Source of the DNA: JAJACP01 sp964350245
GTDB lineage: Bacteria; Chlamydiota; Chlamydiia; Chlamydiales; JAAKFR01
Reading direction: 5' to 3'
Length of the DNA stretch: 64,000 bases
Assembly: GCA_964350245.1 (NCBI GenBank)
Contig: CAYGJC010000006.1
Coordinates: 1 to 64,000 of the forward strand
Positions 42,198-51,396 of this stretch are shown here, piece after piece. The position numbers and the translations under genes are program-made. The stretch's first letter is position 1, and each line of letters begins with the position of its first letter. The notes beneath the pieces are model-generated. The model was not told the origin of the DNA. It saw only the letters and a list, made by a program, of their open reading frames with translations, and searched no databases.

Positions 42198-42877
42198 CCC
42201 TCTTTTTCACACTGCTACCGATTTATCTTTTTGGCAATCTCCACTGCGCAGGCATGTGTGGCCCACTGATGGCATTACTCGCTAAAAACAGATACCGACA
42301 CGCCTATTTTATCGGGCGCATGCTCTCTTACAGTCTTGCCGGCCTTCTTTCTGCTGAAATCGGCATGCTCTTTTTTCACACTCTTAGTAGGTACCACCTA
42401 TCAGCCCTTCTTTCCCTTCTTTTTGGTAGTGTGATTTGCGGATTGGGAATACTTTCTTTTTTGCGGCTCTCCTACCCAGGAGCCAGATGGCTTGCCAAAA
42501 AAACAGCAGGGGTCTCGGCTCTCCTTTCTCAATTGCTCGCAGCTTATGGCCCCCTTCCTGTGTTTCTTTTTGGCGTGTGCACGCTTTTGCTTCCTTGCGG
42601 ACAGACACTGGTGGTTTTTTCTGCCTGTGCTCTTGATGCGCAGCCCCTGGTAGGCCTGGTCAATGGCTTTTTATTCGCGCTGCTCACCTCCCCTTCTCTT
42701 ATTGTGAGCATGGGTGCCTTTAAAAAGTTGCGGACGCGCTATCATATTTGGATGGGGTGTGCAACGCTACTTGTGGGCGTGCTGGCTCTTTTGCGCGGAC
42801 TGGCTGATCTTGAGGTGGTCCAGCATCTCGTTCTCAACCCAAGCGCTTCCCATCCCTTTCACATTGTCTTGTACTGA
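42194..42877 (+). CDS. TauE/SafE- or DsbD_2-like membrane protein
   Basis: 227 residues with about six hydrophobic segments. The N-terminal 'LFGNLHCAGMCGPLMAL' and the later 'LLPCGQTLVVFSACAL' are hallmarks of the 'sulfite exporter TauE/SafE' group (PF13386, DsbD_2-like) that often sits beside cbb3-oxidase maturation and copper ATPase genes. Cysteines in HCAGMCGP may handle copper or thiols. It is coupled to the 50-residue gene upstream. A role in copper supply to a terminal oxidase would fit copA at 18338, but no oxidase genes are in the window. Confidence 0.8.
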   Translation: MTLFFTLLPIYLFGNLHCAGMCGPLMALLAKNRYRHAYFIGRMLSYSLAGLLSAEIGMLFFHTLSRYHLSALLSLLFGSVICGLGILSFLRLSYPGARWLAKKTAGVSALLSQLLAAYGPLPVFLFGVCTLLLPCGQTLVVFSACALDAQPLVGLVNGFLFALLTSPSLIVSMGAFKKLRTRYHIWMGCATLLVGVLALLRGLADLEVVQHLVLNPSASHPFHIVLY

Positions 42878-42962
42878 GATACATTTTTGTTGAAGAAATT
42901 GTGAAGATGGGATTAGGCTAGGTCCCTTACTAGAAAAAACTTCCTTAAGAGGTTGATGAACA

Positions 42963-43739
42963 ATGAAAAAGATTTTTTCAATTTTCCTGGTCTGCTGCGC
43001 TACAAGTCTAGCTGCCGATGATGCACCTGTCTTCGATGAGGCGGGTGAAAATGAATGCCGTATCTTCTCACCCATTCCCTTTGTCTCTGGTGAGCCGATC
43101 TTTGAAGAAGATGAGGAGGGTTGCAAAGCGATTGTAGATGACGAAAAAGAGGCCGATGAGGCTGTTCCCTACTGCAGCAACGAAAAAGACGGGGCTGACG
43201 AAGAGTCAGAACAAGAACCTTCCCGCCCAATTGGCCCTCCCTACCCAATCGGCTCTCAAAGCTACGATCATCACACCTGCTACCAAGCTAACTACTGCAG
43301 ATGGAAACGCTATAAGACGAATTTCGGTATGGAAAAGCTTTTTATGCGCTTTCCACAACAACCGGCCATCAGCCAAAGCCACTCTCTATTAACTGCTTAT
43401 GCTTATGATTATGCGGTTATGTATTCTTTTGCGGGTTATTACCCACCTCTTGGACATATCGACCCAATCGCCTGGTTTGATGAGATTCTGTTTAATGTGA
43501 GCGATCATCCTTATAACTTAATTAGTCACACAATCTTCCAAGCCTCCAATGGCAATTGGATGATGGATTACGTAGCGCATGACTACCTACAAAACTTAGT
43601 ACTTAAAGCACGCGCTATCATCACACCTTTCAATGGCTATATTCTTCAGTGTGTGAAGCCAAATGGCTCGAAAGACTACTTCGATTACTTCTTGGATAAC
43701 TTTTGGATTAAATGTGAATGTGGGATCTCCACAAATTAA
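42963..43739 (+). CDS. secreted acidic Cys-containing hypothetical protein
   Basis: 258 residues. A signal peptide (MKKIFSIFLVCCATSLAAD, cleavage about residue 18) precedes a strongly acidic segment to ~85 (EEDEEGCKAIVDDEKEADEA). The C-terminal domain is rich in aromatic residues with several cysteines (HHTCYQANYCRWKRYKTNFG, NFWIKCECG). Probably a periplasmic or outer-membrane-associated protein with disulfides, as is common in the chlamydial envelope. No family is recognised. A strong terminator follows at 43768-43808. Confidence 0.7.
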   Translation: MKKIFSIFLVCCATSLAADDAPVFDEAGENECRIFSPIPFVSGEPIFEEDEEGCKAIVDDEKEADEAVPYCSNEKDGADEESEQEPSRPIGPPYPIGSQSYDHHTCYQANYCRWKRYKTNFGMEKLFMRFPQQPAISQSHSLLTAYAYDYAVMYSFAGYYPPLGHIDPIAWFDEILFNVSDHPYNLISHTIFQASNGNWMMDYVAHDYLQNLVLKARAIITPFNGYILQCVKPNGSKDYFDYFLDNFWIKCECGISTN

Positions 43740-43767
43740 GACTTGATCTTACACCAAGAAGTATAGA

Positions 43768-43808
43768 AACTCCCGCTAAATAGACAGATTATTAGCGGGA
43801 GTTTTTTT
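43768..43808 (+). terminator. intrinsic terminator abutting the transhydrogenase start codon
   Basis: AACTCCCGCTAA (43768-43779) pairs perfectly with TTAGCGGGAGTT (43792-43803); the T run goes on to 43808. The next base is the A of the ATG of the downstream gene. The only Shine-Dalgarno for that gene is GGGAG in the descending arm, seven bases before the ATG, so the same hairpin both stops transcription and hides the ribosome site. Confidence 0.88.
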
Positions 43809-45212
43809 ATGGATAAATACGACCTCATTGTCATCGGGACAGGGCCGGCAGGAGAAAAAGCAGCAGTAAAGGCCGCCTATTTTGGGCATAAAGTGGCCAT
43901 CATCGAAAAAGAACCCTCCTATGGCGGCGCGGGCGTGAATACAGGCACGTTACCTTCTAAAACCCTCAAAGAAACGGCGCTTTTCTTATCTGGAAAATAT
44001 GATAAGGGACTCTACGGGGTGGAGAGGGACGTTGAGGGCGACACAAATGTCGAAACATTCATGTATCGAAAAAACTTCGTTATCCAGACAGAATCGGAAG
44101 TGGTCAGGCAGAACTTAATCCGCCATGGTGTGGATATCTACCATGGCTTTGCTAGTTTTGTGGACAACAACACAGTGGAGGTCAAAGGTCCAAAGGAGGT
44201 CGCTCTCAAGGGTGATTACATCATTATTGCCACAGGATCATATCCCTTTCATCCGACGAATATCCCTTTTGATAACAAGCGCGTACACGACTCAGATACC
44301 ATTTTGAACATCACCCGTTTTCCCCAATCGGTAGCTGTTTTAGGTGCAGGAGTGATCGGCTGCGAGTATGCCACAATTTTCTCTACTATGGGCACCAAGG
44401 TCTTTTTAATTAACCGCAGCGATCAAATCCTTCCTTTCATCGACAAGGAAATCGTTAACCACTTTATCGACCATATGCGCCACGACCAGATCGATCTTCT
44501 CTTTAATAAGGGAGTAGAGAGCATTGATGTCCCTCAAACTGAAAAAGAACATCTCACTGTTAACCTAGACTCTGGAGAAAAGCTGCACGTAGATATGTTC
44601 CTTTTTGCTGCAGGTCGAAACGGAAATACCCGAGGACTGAATCTCGAAAAAGTGGGCTTGGAGGTCACTAAGCGAGAAACAATTGAGGTGAATGAGAACT
44701 ACCAAACAAAGGTTCGGAATATTTATGCTGTGGGCGATGTAATTGGTTTTCCCGCATTGGCCAGTACAGGCATGGACCAAGGACGTGTGGCGGTAGCGCA
44801 TATTTTTCAAACCAAAGACATCGAACAGATTGCACGCATTCTTCCCTTTGGCATCTACACAGTCCCTGAAATTTCGACAGCAGGTCTAACTGAAGAGGAG
44901 GCTAAAGAGCAGGGCCTCTCCTACTGCACTGGCGTGGCTTATCACAAGGATATGCCGCGCGGAAAGATCATGGGTGCAGAGAGAGGGATGCTCAAATTAG
45001 TCTTTACCCGTGACGATCTGATCATTCGCGGAGTACATGTGATTGGACATTTAGCAACGGAGTTGATTCATCACGGTATGGGGCTGATTGAAGGGAATAA
45101 AACGGTCATTGATGTGATTGGAAAAGTTTACAACTTTCCGACGTTACACGATCTCTATAAGTATGCTGCTTATGATGGCTTGGGCAACTTGGCGGGGCAT
45201 AAAGTAAAGTAG
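43809..45212 (+). CDS. sthA: soluble pyridine nucleotide transhydrogenase-type flavoprotein
   Basis: 467 residues. FAD motif GTGPAGEKAA at 10-19, NAD(P) motif 'AVLGAGVIGCEYATIFSTMG', and 'YAVGDVIGFPALASTGMDQG'. In the position of the redox disulfide of lipoamide dehydrogenase the sequence is GGAGVNTGTLPSK, with no cysteine, which separates it from Lpd and places it with SthA. It interconverts NADH and NADPH. The ATG must be close to the true start because the FAD motif begins at residue 10. Expression is odd: the start codon touches a terminator hairpin (43768-43808). Confidence 0.88.
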   Translation: MDKYDLIVIGTGPAGEKAAVKAAYFGHKVAIIEKEPSYGGAGVNTGTLPSKTLKETALFLSGKYDKGLYGVERDVEGDTNVETFMYRKNFVIQTESEVVRQNLIRHGVDIYHGFASFVDNNTVEVKGPKEVALKGDYIIIATGSYPFHPTNIPFDNKRVHDSDTILNITRFPQSVAVLGAGVIGCEYATIFSTMGTKVFLINRSDQILPFIDKEIVNHFIDHMRHDQIDLLFNKGVESIDVPQTEKEHLTVNLDSGEKLHVDMFLFAAGRNGNTRGLNLEKVGLEVTKRETIEVNENYQTKVRNIYAVGDVIGFPALASTGMDQGRVAVAHIFQTKDIEQIARILPFGIYTVPEISTAGLTEEEAKEQGLSYCTGVAYHKDMPRGKIMGAERGMLKLVFTRDDLIIRGVHVIGHLATELIHHGMGLIEGNKTVIDVIGKVYNFPTLHDLYKYAAYDGLGNLAGHKVK

Positions 45213-45253
45213 CTTGATCTTTGATGGATGTCTGATTATGGTGAACCACGACT

Positions 45254-47299
45254 ATGAAAGGATGGACTCTACTCAAAAGTATCTTTGCTCTAGGGCTCAT
45301 GGCGCTCTTTGCTATGCTCTACTGGTCTTCTTCTCTGTTAGAGAGCGATCTTAAGTCTATTCGTCTAGAAATGAAACAGATGCGATCAGAGATCTCGCGC
45401 CTGGGTCAAAAAATACGCACGACTCAAATGGTGAGTATCCCTTCCAAATCAGCACATGTTGTGGAACATGCTTTTCCCAACTTGCTAGAAGAAGATCCCT
45501 ATTTAACTCAAACTCTTCCCTCCCAGATTGGGGACCATTTTCAACCCAAGGGAGTTGTCAAAAATGCGATTATCGGCAGGCCCGACACACTCCACCCGTT
45601 CAACGGCTTTCGGGATGTTTCAAACATGTACCAGATGTGTACTGTACGTATCGGAGATTTAAAATTTGGGAAGTATGAAACGCTGGCTCCCGATATGGCA
45701 GTTCGGTTAGAGGTACGGCCGCAGGCTGACAATCCCGATGTGCAAGAGTATTGGATTTTCCTCAGAGATGATGTCTACTGGCAGCCACTCAATCCAGCCC
45801 ATTTCCCGACCTCTTTAGAGCTTGCTCCTCAGTTTCTTGAAAAGCATCCCGTCACGGCCTACGATTTTAAGTTTTTCTTCGATGCGGTGAACAACACGTA
45901 TGTCTCAGAATCGAAAGCCGCTTCTTTAAGAACCTATTTTAATGACATCGAAGAATTTCGCATTATTGATCCTTACACGTTTGTCATTCGATGGAAACCG
46001 CATATCACACCTGAAAATACGCAAAAAGTGAAATACACCTCGCTTAGCTTAACAGCAGCTCTACAGCCCTTACCCTGTTTTGTTTATCAGTATTTCGCAG
46101 ACGGACATAAAATTGTTGAAGACGATGCGAACCCCGACACGTATCGTACGAATTCGATTTGGGCACAGAATTTTGCTCACCATTGGGCAAAAAACGTGAT
46201 CGTGAGCTGCGGTCCCTACCTGTTTGATGGAATGAATGAAGAGGGAATCTCTTTTAAACGGAATCCTGAGCACTACCAACCTTATCGCGTTCTGGTTGAG
46301 GGTGCTCACTATCGGTTTAAGGAAAGCTTCGATGCAGCATGGCAAGATTTTAAAACGGGAAAAATCGATTTCTGCACCCTCTCACCCAATCAACTTATTG
46401 AGCTGAAAACATTTATAGCAAGCGATGAGTATGCACGTCAAAAGCAAGAAGGGTTAGGTATTAAGATGATCGACTACGTCGATTTGAGCTTTTATTATAT
46501 CGGATGGAATACCACCAAACCTTTCTTTTCCAATCCCCTTTTACGTAAGGCCATGACCCTTTCAATTGACCGCAACCGGATTATCGAACAAAACCTGAAC
46601 GACATGGCCATTCCTATTTCGGGTCCCTTTTTTCGCTTTTCCCCTTCTTATGACCCCGATATTACCGCATGGCCTTTTAATCCGGATGAGGCGAGAGAGA
46701 TTTTGGATGCAAATGGATGGGTCGACCTTGATGGAGACGGAATCCGCGATAAAATCATTGATGGCAAGCGGGTTGCTTTTCGTTTTAAGCTGTACTATTT
46801 TGTTAAAAGCCTCTCCTCTAAGGTGATTGCTGATTACATTACAACAGCACTCCGTGAGGTCGGTATCGAGTGCCAGCTGACGGGGCTTGATCTTGCTGAT
46901 TTATCACGACAATTTGACGATAAAAACTTTGATGCCATCTGCATGGGATGGAAGCTTGGAGCCCCTCCGGAGGACCCCAGACAGCTTTGGCATTCGTCGG
47001 GAGCACACGAAAAGGGATCTTCAAACGCCATTGGGTTTGCCAATCCTGAGATTGATCGGATTATCGATGCGCTGAACTACGAGTATGATAAAGACAAACG
47101 CCTCTCGCTTTATCACCAGTTCCACCACATCATTCACACAGAAGCACCGTATACTTTTCTCTACACACCCAAAGTACGCCTTCTCTACCGAGAGTATGTC
47201 CACAACGTTTTTATTCCGAGAGAGAGGCAGGATTTAGTGCCCGGTGCGGATATTCCTGAACCTAATATTGAAATTGTTTGGATAGATAAAAAATCGTGA
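45254..47299 (+). CDS. oppA: oligopeptide ABC transporter substrate-binding protein, membrane-anchored
   Basis: 681 residues. Family 5 peptide-binding protein: 'NAIIGRPDTLHPFNGFRDVS', 'TAYDFKFFFDAVNNTYVSES', 'SNPLLRKAMTLSIDRNRIIE', 'WKLGAPPEDPRQLWHSSGAH'. Instead of a lipobox it has an uncleaved-looking hydrophobic segment (~8-27) followed by a short coiled coil (SDLKSIRLEMKQMRSEISRL), so it is tethered by a TM helix. The GTGA overlap with oppB and ATGA overlap of oppB with oppC make one operon. It corresponds to the opp set recalled at CT478-CT480. Confidence 0.9.
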   Translation: MKGWTLLKSIFALGLMALFAMLYWSSSLLESDLKSIRLEMKQMRSEISRLGQKIRTTQMVSIPSKSAHVVEHAFPNLLEEDPYLTQTLPSQIGDHFQPKGVVKNAIIGRPDTLHPFNGFRDVSNMYQMCTVRIGDLKFGKYETLAPDMAVRLEVRPQADNPDVQEYWIFLRDDVYWQPLNPAHFPTSLELAPQFLEKHPVTAYDFKFFFDAVNNTYVSESKAASLRTYFNDIEEFRIIDPYTFVIRWKPHITPENTQKVKYTSLSLTAALQPLPCFVYQYFADGHKIVEDDANPDTYRTNSIWAQNFAHHWAKNVIVSCGPYLFDGMNEEGISFKRNPEHYQPYRVLVEGAHYRFKESFDAAWQDFKTGKIDFCTLSPNQLIELKTFIASDEYARQKQEGLGIKMIDYVDLSFYYIGWNTTKPFFSNPLLRKAMTLSIDRNRIIEQNLNDMAIPISGPFFRFSPSYDPDITAWPFNPDEAREILDANGWVDLDGDGIRDKIIDGKRVAFRFKLYYFVKSLSSKVIADYITTALREVGIECQLTGLDLADLSRQFDDKNFDAICMGWKLGAPPEDPRQLWHSSGAHEKGSSNAIGFANPEIDRIIDALNYEYDKDKRLSLYHQFHHIIHTEAPYTFLYTPKVRLLYREYVHNVFIPRERQDLVPGADIPEPNIEIVWIDKKS

Positions 47300-48777
47300 T
47301 TGCCTATTTAGTTCGCCGCACCCTTCTCCTTCCGCTCACGTTGTTTGCCATCATTTTGGTGAATTTTGTTATCCTCAATTTGGCTCCAGGAGATCCTGTG
47401 AATCAAGCCAATCTTGGTGCAACGGGAGAAGCGACACGCGCTGCAGATGACGCAGGTGTGACCGGAGAAAATCAGTACCTCATGTTTCGGGAACACTATG
47501 GTCTCACCCTTCCCATCTTGCTCAACACCTGGCCCTCTTTACCCAAAGAGTCCATTCAAGCGGGTATCGAACAATTGAGCAGCGGCAAGACAGCCATGGG
47601 TGTTCAAAAGTATCATGAACTTCAAACGCTTTGGGGGGATCGGGCTAAGTTTCTCCTCCCGTACCTTCTTGAAGAGGCCCGAAATACCGAAAACGCTCCT
47701 GAAAAACGGCGGATTGCAGCCAATCTTTTTGTCCGTGGAGCGATCCGGCAGGGGCACGTCGGTCCCACTCTTTCATCAGAAAAGCGAGCCGAAAATAGAG
47801 AGATTGCTAACACCAATCTTTTTTTAAGTGGGCTGCGCGTCTTTGAAAATGATACAGAGGTCTCTTTGGAAGAAAAAGTCTCTGAACTCGCCCGCTGGTT
47901 TGAGCTGAGCGGTGGAGAAAGCGCCTTTTTAGATGAAGGGTGGAAAAAAGTGAAAACGCTTTTCTTCAAAACCCGTTTTTTTCGTTATTTGAGCCGAGTA
48001 CTCACACTTGATTTTGGAACATTGCGCAATGATAGTAATAAACCTGTCATTCACGAGGTTGCAGGGCGTATTAAGTACTCGCTGACATTAGCTGTGATTC
48101 CGATGCTCATCACCTTTCTCCTCTGCCAGGTCTTTGGAATGGTCATGGCTGTTAAACAAAACAGATGGCCAGACTACTCATTGAATATCACCTTTCTTAT
48201 TCTTTTTGCGATTCCTATTTTTGTCGTTGCCCCCTTTTTAATTGAAAAAGTAGCTCTGCATCGTACATTTCCTTTTACCTCGGTTGCGATCCCCTACAGT
48301 GGCTTTCACAGCTCAGCGGAGGTCTACGAGACCCTAACCTCATCCAGCCGTCTTGCCGACACACTCCGCCACCTCTTTTTACCTCTCATTGCAATCATGT
48401 ATGGAACACTTGCCATGCAAGCGCGCCTCTCTCGAACAGCTTTCTTAGAGGTTTTGAGACAAGATTATGTCCGCACGGCACGCGCTAAAGGTCTTTCGTG
48501 GGGGCGCATTTTAATCAAACACGTAGGAAGGAATGGAGCGATTACGATTGTCACCTCCCTTGCAGCCTCTTTAGGGGTAGTTCTGGGGGGATCATTAATT
48601 GTTGAGACGATTTTTGAAATCAATGGATTCGGTCGTTTTTTTTATGAGGCGATTTTAAACCGCGACTATAATGTGGTTCTTTTCTCCGCATTTGCCGGCT
48701 CTTTTCTCACCCTGATCGGCTACCTGCTCGCTGATGTGGCCTATACCCTACTTGATCCGAGGATAAGCTTAGAATGA
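47296..48777 (+). CDS. oppB: oligopeptide ABC permease with large periplasmic insertion
   Basis: 493 residues, starting at GTG 47296. OppB-type permeases are usually ~310 residues. TM1 (LVRRTLLLPLTLFAIILVNF) is followed by a ~220-residue hydrophilic helical insertion (~residues 35-250) before the normal core. The core includes 'VIHEVAGRIKYSLTLAVIPM' and the EAA loop 'VRTARAKGLSWGRILIKHVG'. The insertion faces the periplasm by topology and may dock the anchored OppA. Enlarged permeases are also known for the Chlamydia counterparts. Confidence 0.9.
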   Translation: MIAYLVRRTLLLPLTLFAIILVNFVILNLAPGDPVNQANLGATGEATRAADDAGVTGENQYLMFREHYGLTLPILLNTWPSLPKESIQAGIEQLSSGKTAMGVQKYHELQTLWGDRAKFLLPYLLEEARNTENAPEKRRIAANLFVRGAIRQGHVGPTLSSEKRAENREIANTNLFLSGLRVFENDTEVSLEEKVSELARWFELSGGESAFLDEGWKKVKTLFFKTRFFRYLSRVLTLDFGTLRNDSNKPVIHEVAGRIKYSLTLAVIPMLITFLLCQVFGMVMAVKQNRWPDYSLNITFLILFAIPIFVVAPFLIEKVALHRTFPFTSVAIPYSGFHSSAEVYETLTSSSRLADTLRHLFLPLIAIMYGTLAMQARLSRTAFLEVLRQDYVRTARAKGLSWGRILIKHVGRNGAITIVTSLAASLGVVLGGSLIVETIFEINGFGRFFYEAILNRDYNVVLFSAFAGSFLTLIGYLLADVAYTLLDPRISLE

Positions 48778-50486
48778 GTCCGTATAGTTATTGGCGCTTG
48801 GTTTGGAATCAGTATCGAAAGCGAAAAACAGGCGTTGCTGCGCTCTGTATTTTGGCGTTGTTTTTTCTCATTGGACTCTATGCACCTTTTTTTGCCTCAA
48901 GCAAGCCGCTACTTGTGATGTGGCAGGGCAAACTTTTTTCTCCCCTTCTGCGCTATCTTCTCTACCCCGGGTTTTACACAAAACCAATCGATCTTTTTTA
49001 TAACCTACTCATGTTCACTCTACCTGCAAGCTTGGTGGGTTTTTGGCTGATAGGGAGGCGGTGGCGCAAGCTCTTTTTAGGATGCATGGTTGTGATACAA
49101 GGAGGTCTATTTGGGCTTGCTGTGACGGGGTGGATTAAAAATCCAAGCAGCGATCCCAAGCTTAAGCAAGCGCGTCAAGAGGCCATTGCGGCCAAAATCA
49201 ACTACCGAGAAGATCCTCTTTTGCTTCCTCTCTCCTCCCACCTTACATGGGAGTTTGAGCTCAAGCACATGACCCCCTATGATAAGCTCAATATGCTGCT
49301 GCGCCATCAGCAACAAAAAAAACAAAACGCCAAACTCAGCTCTTACGCCTATGCCCATCTGCAGGCAACTGGAAGTGAGGCGCCCACTCTGCTTGCCGTT
49401 GCCAATCGACATGAAGCTGAGGCGCGTCACCATCTAGAAAAAACGACCGGCGAGCTAAAGGAGCATTATCAAGAAAGTCTCGATCAGCTCCCGGCGCTGA
49501 TGGAGGCCTATCGCCCCTTTTCACACGCCTATATCATGGCCAAATATGATCTAGAGCACACTCCAAATAAAGAGAGCGAAGCGCGTTATCAGCAAGTTCT
49601 AGAGGAGTCTGCTGAAACACGGCTTCCCCTGGCAAACGCCAGAAAGGAGATTGAAGCCTACCGCAAAGCAGCCGCTCAGCTGGCTTATCTTAATGATAAA
49701 CAAACGTGGTTTGCAAATGAAAGTCGCCAGCTGCGTGTCTTGATTGCTCCTTTTTTTCGGGACTTTCACTGGGAAGAAGACGCCGGCGGCTCTCAACACT
49801 TTAACACGCACCTTCCTTGGTGGGAGCTGACACGCATCAACCGAAAAGATCTGGTCTCAAGCCTACTTTTTGGAATTCGTATCTCTCTTTTGGTCGGCTT
49901 ATCCGCCGTTGGCCTCTCTCTTGTCATTGGCATTCCCCTTGGCATGCTTGCCGGCTATTTTGCCGGAAAATCAGATCTGGTGATCTGCCGCTTTATTGAA
50001 ATCTGGGAGGCTATGCCTACTTTTTTTATGTTGCTTCTCATCGTAGCCATTACGCAGAGTAAATCGATCTTTTTGGTGATTGCCGTTCTAGGAATTTTTG
50101 GGTGGACGAGTTTTGGTCGTTTCATTCGCGGCGAGGTGCTCAAGCAGCGCTCTTTACCTTACGTAATGGCTTGTAGAAGCATCGGCTACCCTAGCGGAAA
50201 GATCATGTTTTCTCACATTTTACCTAACGCTATCCCTCCCATTTTGACACTTCTTCCTTTTTCTATGATGGCCGCCATCACGAGCGAGGCTGGAATCTCT
50301 TTTCTAGGCCTCGGGGAGGAGGGATCTACCTCCTGGGGCGTTTTAATGGATGAAGGACGCTCAGTTTTTCCCGGAGAGAGCTACCTCTTATGGCCACCTG
50401 CTCTTTTACTCACTCTCTTGCTGATTTGTATTGCACTTGTCGGAGACGCTCTGCGCGATGCCATCGATCCTAAAATGCGCTCTTGA
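48774..50486 (+). CDS. oppC: oligopeptide ABC permease with large insertion
   Basis: 570 residues; OppC is usually ~300. The N-terminus 'SYWRLVWNQYRKRKTGVAAL' is typical. Two extra hydrophobic segments (~75-125) and a long helical hydrophilic insertion (~130-340, e.g. 'KLNMLLRHQQQKKQNAKLSS') precede the permease core: 'GIRISLLVGLSAVGLSLVIG', the EAA loop 'VMACRSIGYPSGKIMFSHIL' and 'EAGISFLGLGEEGSTSWGVL'. The ATPases for the system are probably dppD/dppF at 56626-58555. The insertion probably forms a periplasmic helical domain together with that of OppB. Confidence 0.9.
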   Translation: MSPYSYWRLVWNQYRKRKTGVAALCILALFFLIGLYAPFFASSKPLLVMWQGKLFSPLLRYLLYPGFYTKPIDLFYNLLMFTLPASLVGFWLIGRRWRKLFLGCMVVIQGGLFGLAVTGWIKNPSSDPKLKQARQEAIAAKINYREDPLLLPLSSHLTWEFELKHMTPYDKLNMLLRHQQQKKQNAKLSSYAYAHLQATGSEAPTLLAVANRHEAEARHHLEKTTGELKEHYQESLDQLPALMEAYRPFSHAYIMAKYDLEHTPNKESEARYQQVLEESAETRLPLANARKEIEAYRKAAAQLAYLNDKQTWFANESRQLRVLIAPFFRDFHWEEDAGGSQHFNTHLPWWELTRINRKDLVSSLLFGIRISLLVGLSAVGLSLVIGIPLGMLAGYFAGKSDLVICRFIEIWEAMPTFFMLLLIVAITQSKSIFLVIAVLGIFGWTSFGRFIRGEVLKQRSLPYVMACRSIGYPSGKIMFSHILPNAIPPILTLLPFSMMAAITSEAGISFLGLGEEGSTSWGVLMDEGRSVFPGESYLLWPPALLLTLLLICIALVGDALRDAIDPKMRS

Positions 50487-50517
50487 ACTTTAATTCTAAG
50501 TACTTTAGAATCAAATC

Positions 50518-51396
50518 ATGTTCATTTCATCTTGTACATCTTCCCGCTCTGCAACTCCTCTGTCCATCTCACCCTCCCCTAGCGGAGAGAGGCTGTTAGA
50601 GCGTTATCGCGTACAGCCAAACTCCATTAAAGACTATATCTATGAAGCAACCGACACAACAACAGGAGCACCGGCTCTTTTTTTAACGGGAGCCGGTATT
50701 GATCTCTTCATCCGGTGCTGTCGTCTTGAAACCGATATCGAGATCTATCCGACTCTTTGGGTAGGAGATCTCTCTCGCAAAGCATTAGAATTCAATAAAT
50801 CACCTATTAAAAAAGCCGCTTTTTTTGTTAATTCATCGAGCAGGCTCACTGGACACGTTTCGGCGCTCTATATGGAGAAAAACAGCGAGGGAAAACTCAC
50901 GATTTTTGTTTCAGACTCGTTAGGAAAAGAAGGGAATGGAGTGACTGATTTTCAATCCCCTATTGTCAAGTCGCTCCGGCCACTTTCTGAGTCTATTGAG
51001 ACGATTTATCTGATGCAGCCCAAGCGGCAGCAAGGCGGCAGTGAGTGTGCTTTATTCAGCATCGCCGATATTTTGGAGATTGTCAACACACCTAACTTTT
51101 TTGCGACCTTGGAGGCAGAAGGTAGAGAAAAATTTCGAAACATCACCCATCCCCCTGCCGCCCTGATGAAACTCACTCAGTCTTTCACTCTACTAGAAAC
51201 GGCATGCACATCCAACCTAGTTCTTCGGGCCAATCCGTGGCTTGGGCATGCAGAGATGCCTTTTTCTGATTTCATCGCATCCGGAACCGTTGAAGAAATC
51301 GATCAGGAAGGCCTTCCTAAGAAGCGAAATGCGCACGCCCTTCTTCTTTTAGAGCGTGCTTTTGATGCCCTTATTTCCCATCTTCAATCCTCTTAA
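50518..51396 (+). CDS. CE-clan cysteine protease/acetyltransferase-like effector candidate
   Basis: 292 residues, no signal peptide, Ser/Pro-rich N-terminus (~1-22) as in many type III effectors. The middle holds a CE-clan (Ulp1/YopJ/ChlaDub) catalytic set in the right order and spacing: H113 (LTGHVSALYMEK), D133 in the hallmark 'VSDSLG', Q171/Q172 and nucleophile C177 in 'RQQGGSECALFSIADI'. Compare 'DSL' and 'Q.NG.DCG' of Ulp-family enzymes. It may cleave ubiquitin-like modifiers or acetylate host proteins; which one cannot be told. It overlaps the convergent glycosyltransferase gene by 26 bases. A weak ATTCTAA/TTTAGAAT hairpin lies just upstream. Confidence 0.68.
   Translation: MFISSCTSSRSATPLSISPSPSGERLLERYRVQPNSIKDYIYEATDTTTGAPALFLTGAGIDLFIRCCRLETDIEIYPTLWVGDLSRKALEFNKSPIKKAAFFVNSSSRLTGHVSALYMEKNSEGKLTIFVSDSLGKEGNGVTDFQSPIVKSLRPLSESIETIYLMQPKRQQGGSECALFSIADILEIVNTPNFFATLEAEGREKFRNITHPPAALMKLTQSFTLLETACTSNLVLRANPWLGHAEMPFSDFIASGTVEEIDQEGLPKKRNAHALLLLERAFDALISHLQSS

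Noticed and set aside
43809..45212. Dihydrolipoamide dehydrogenase
   Set aside because: The CxxxxC redox pair is absent (GGAGVNTGTLPSK), which fits soluble transhydrogenase.
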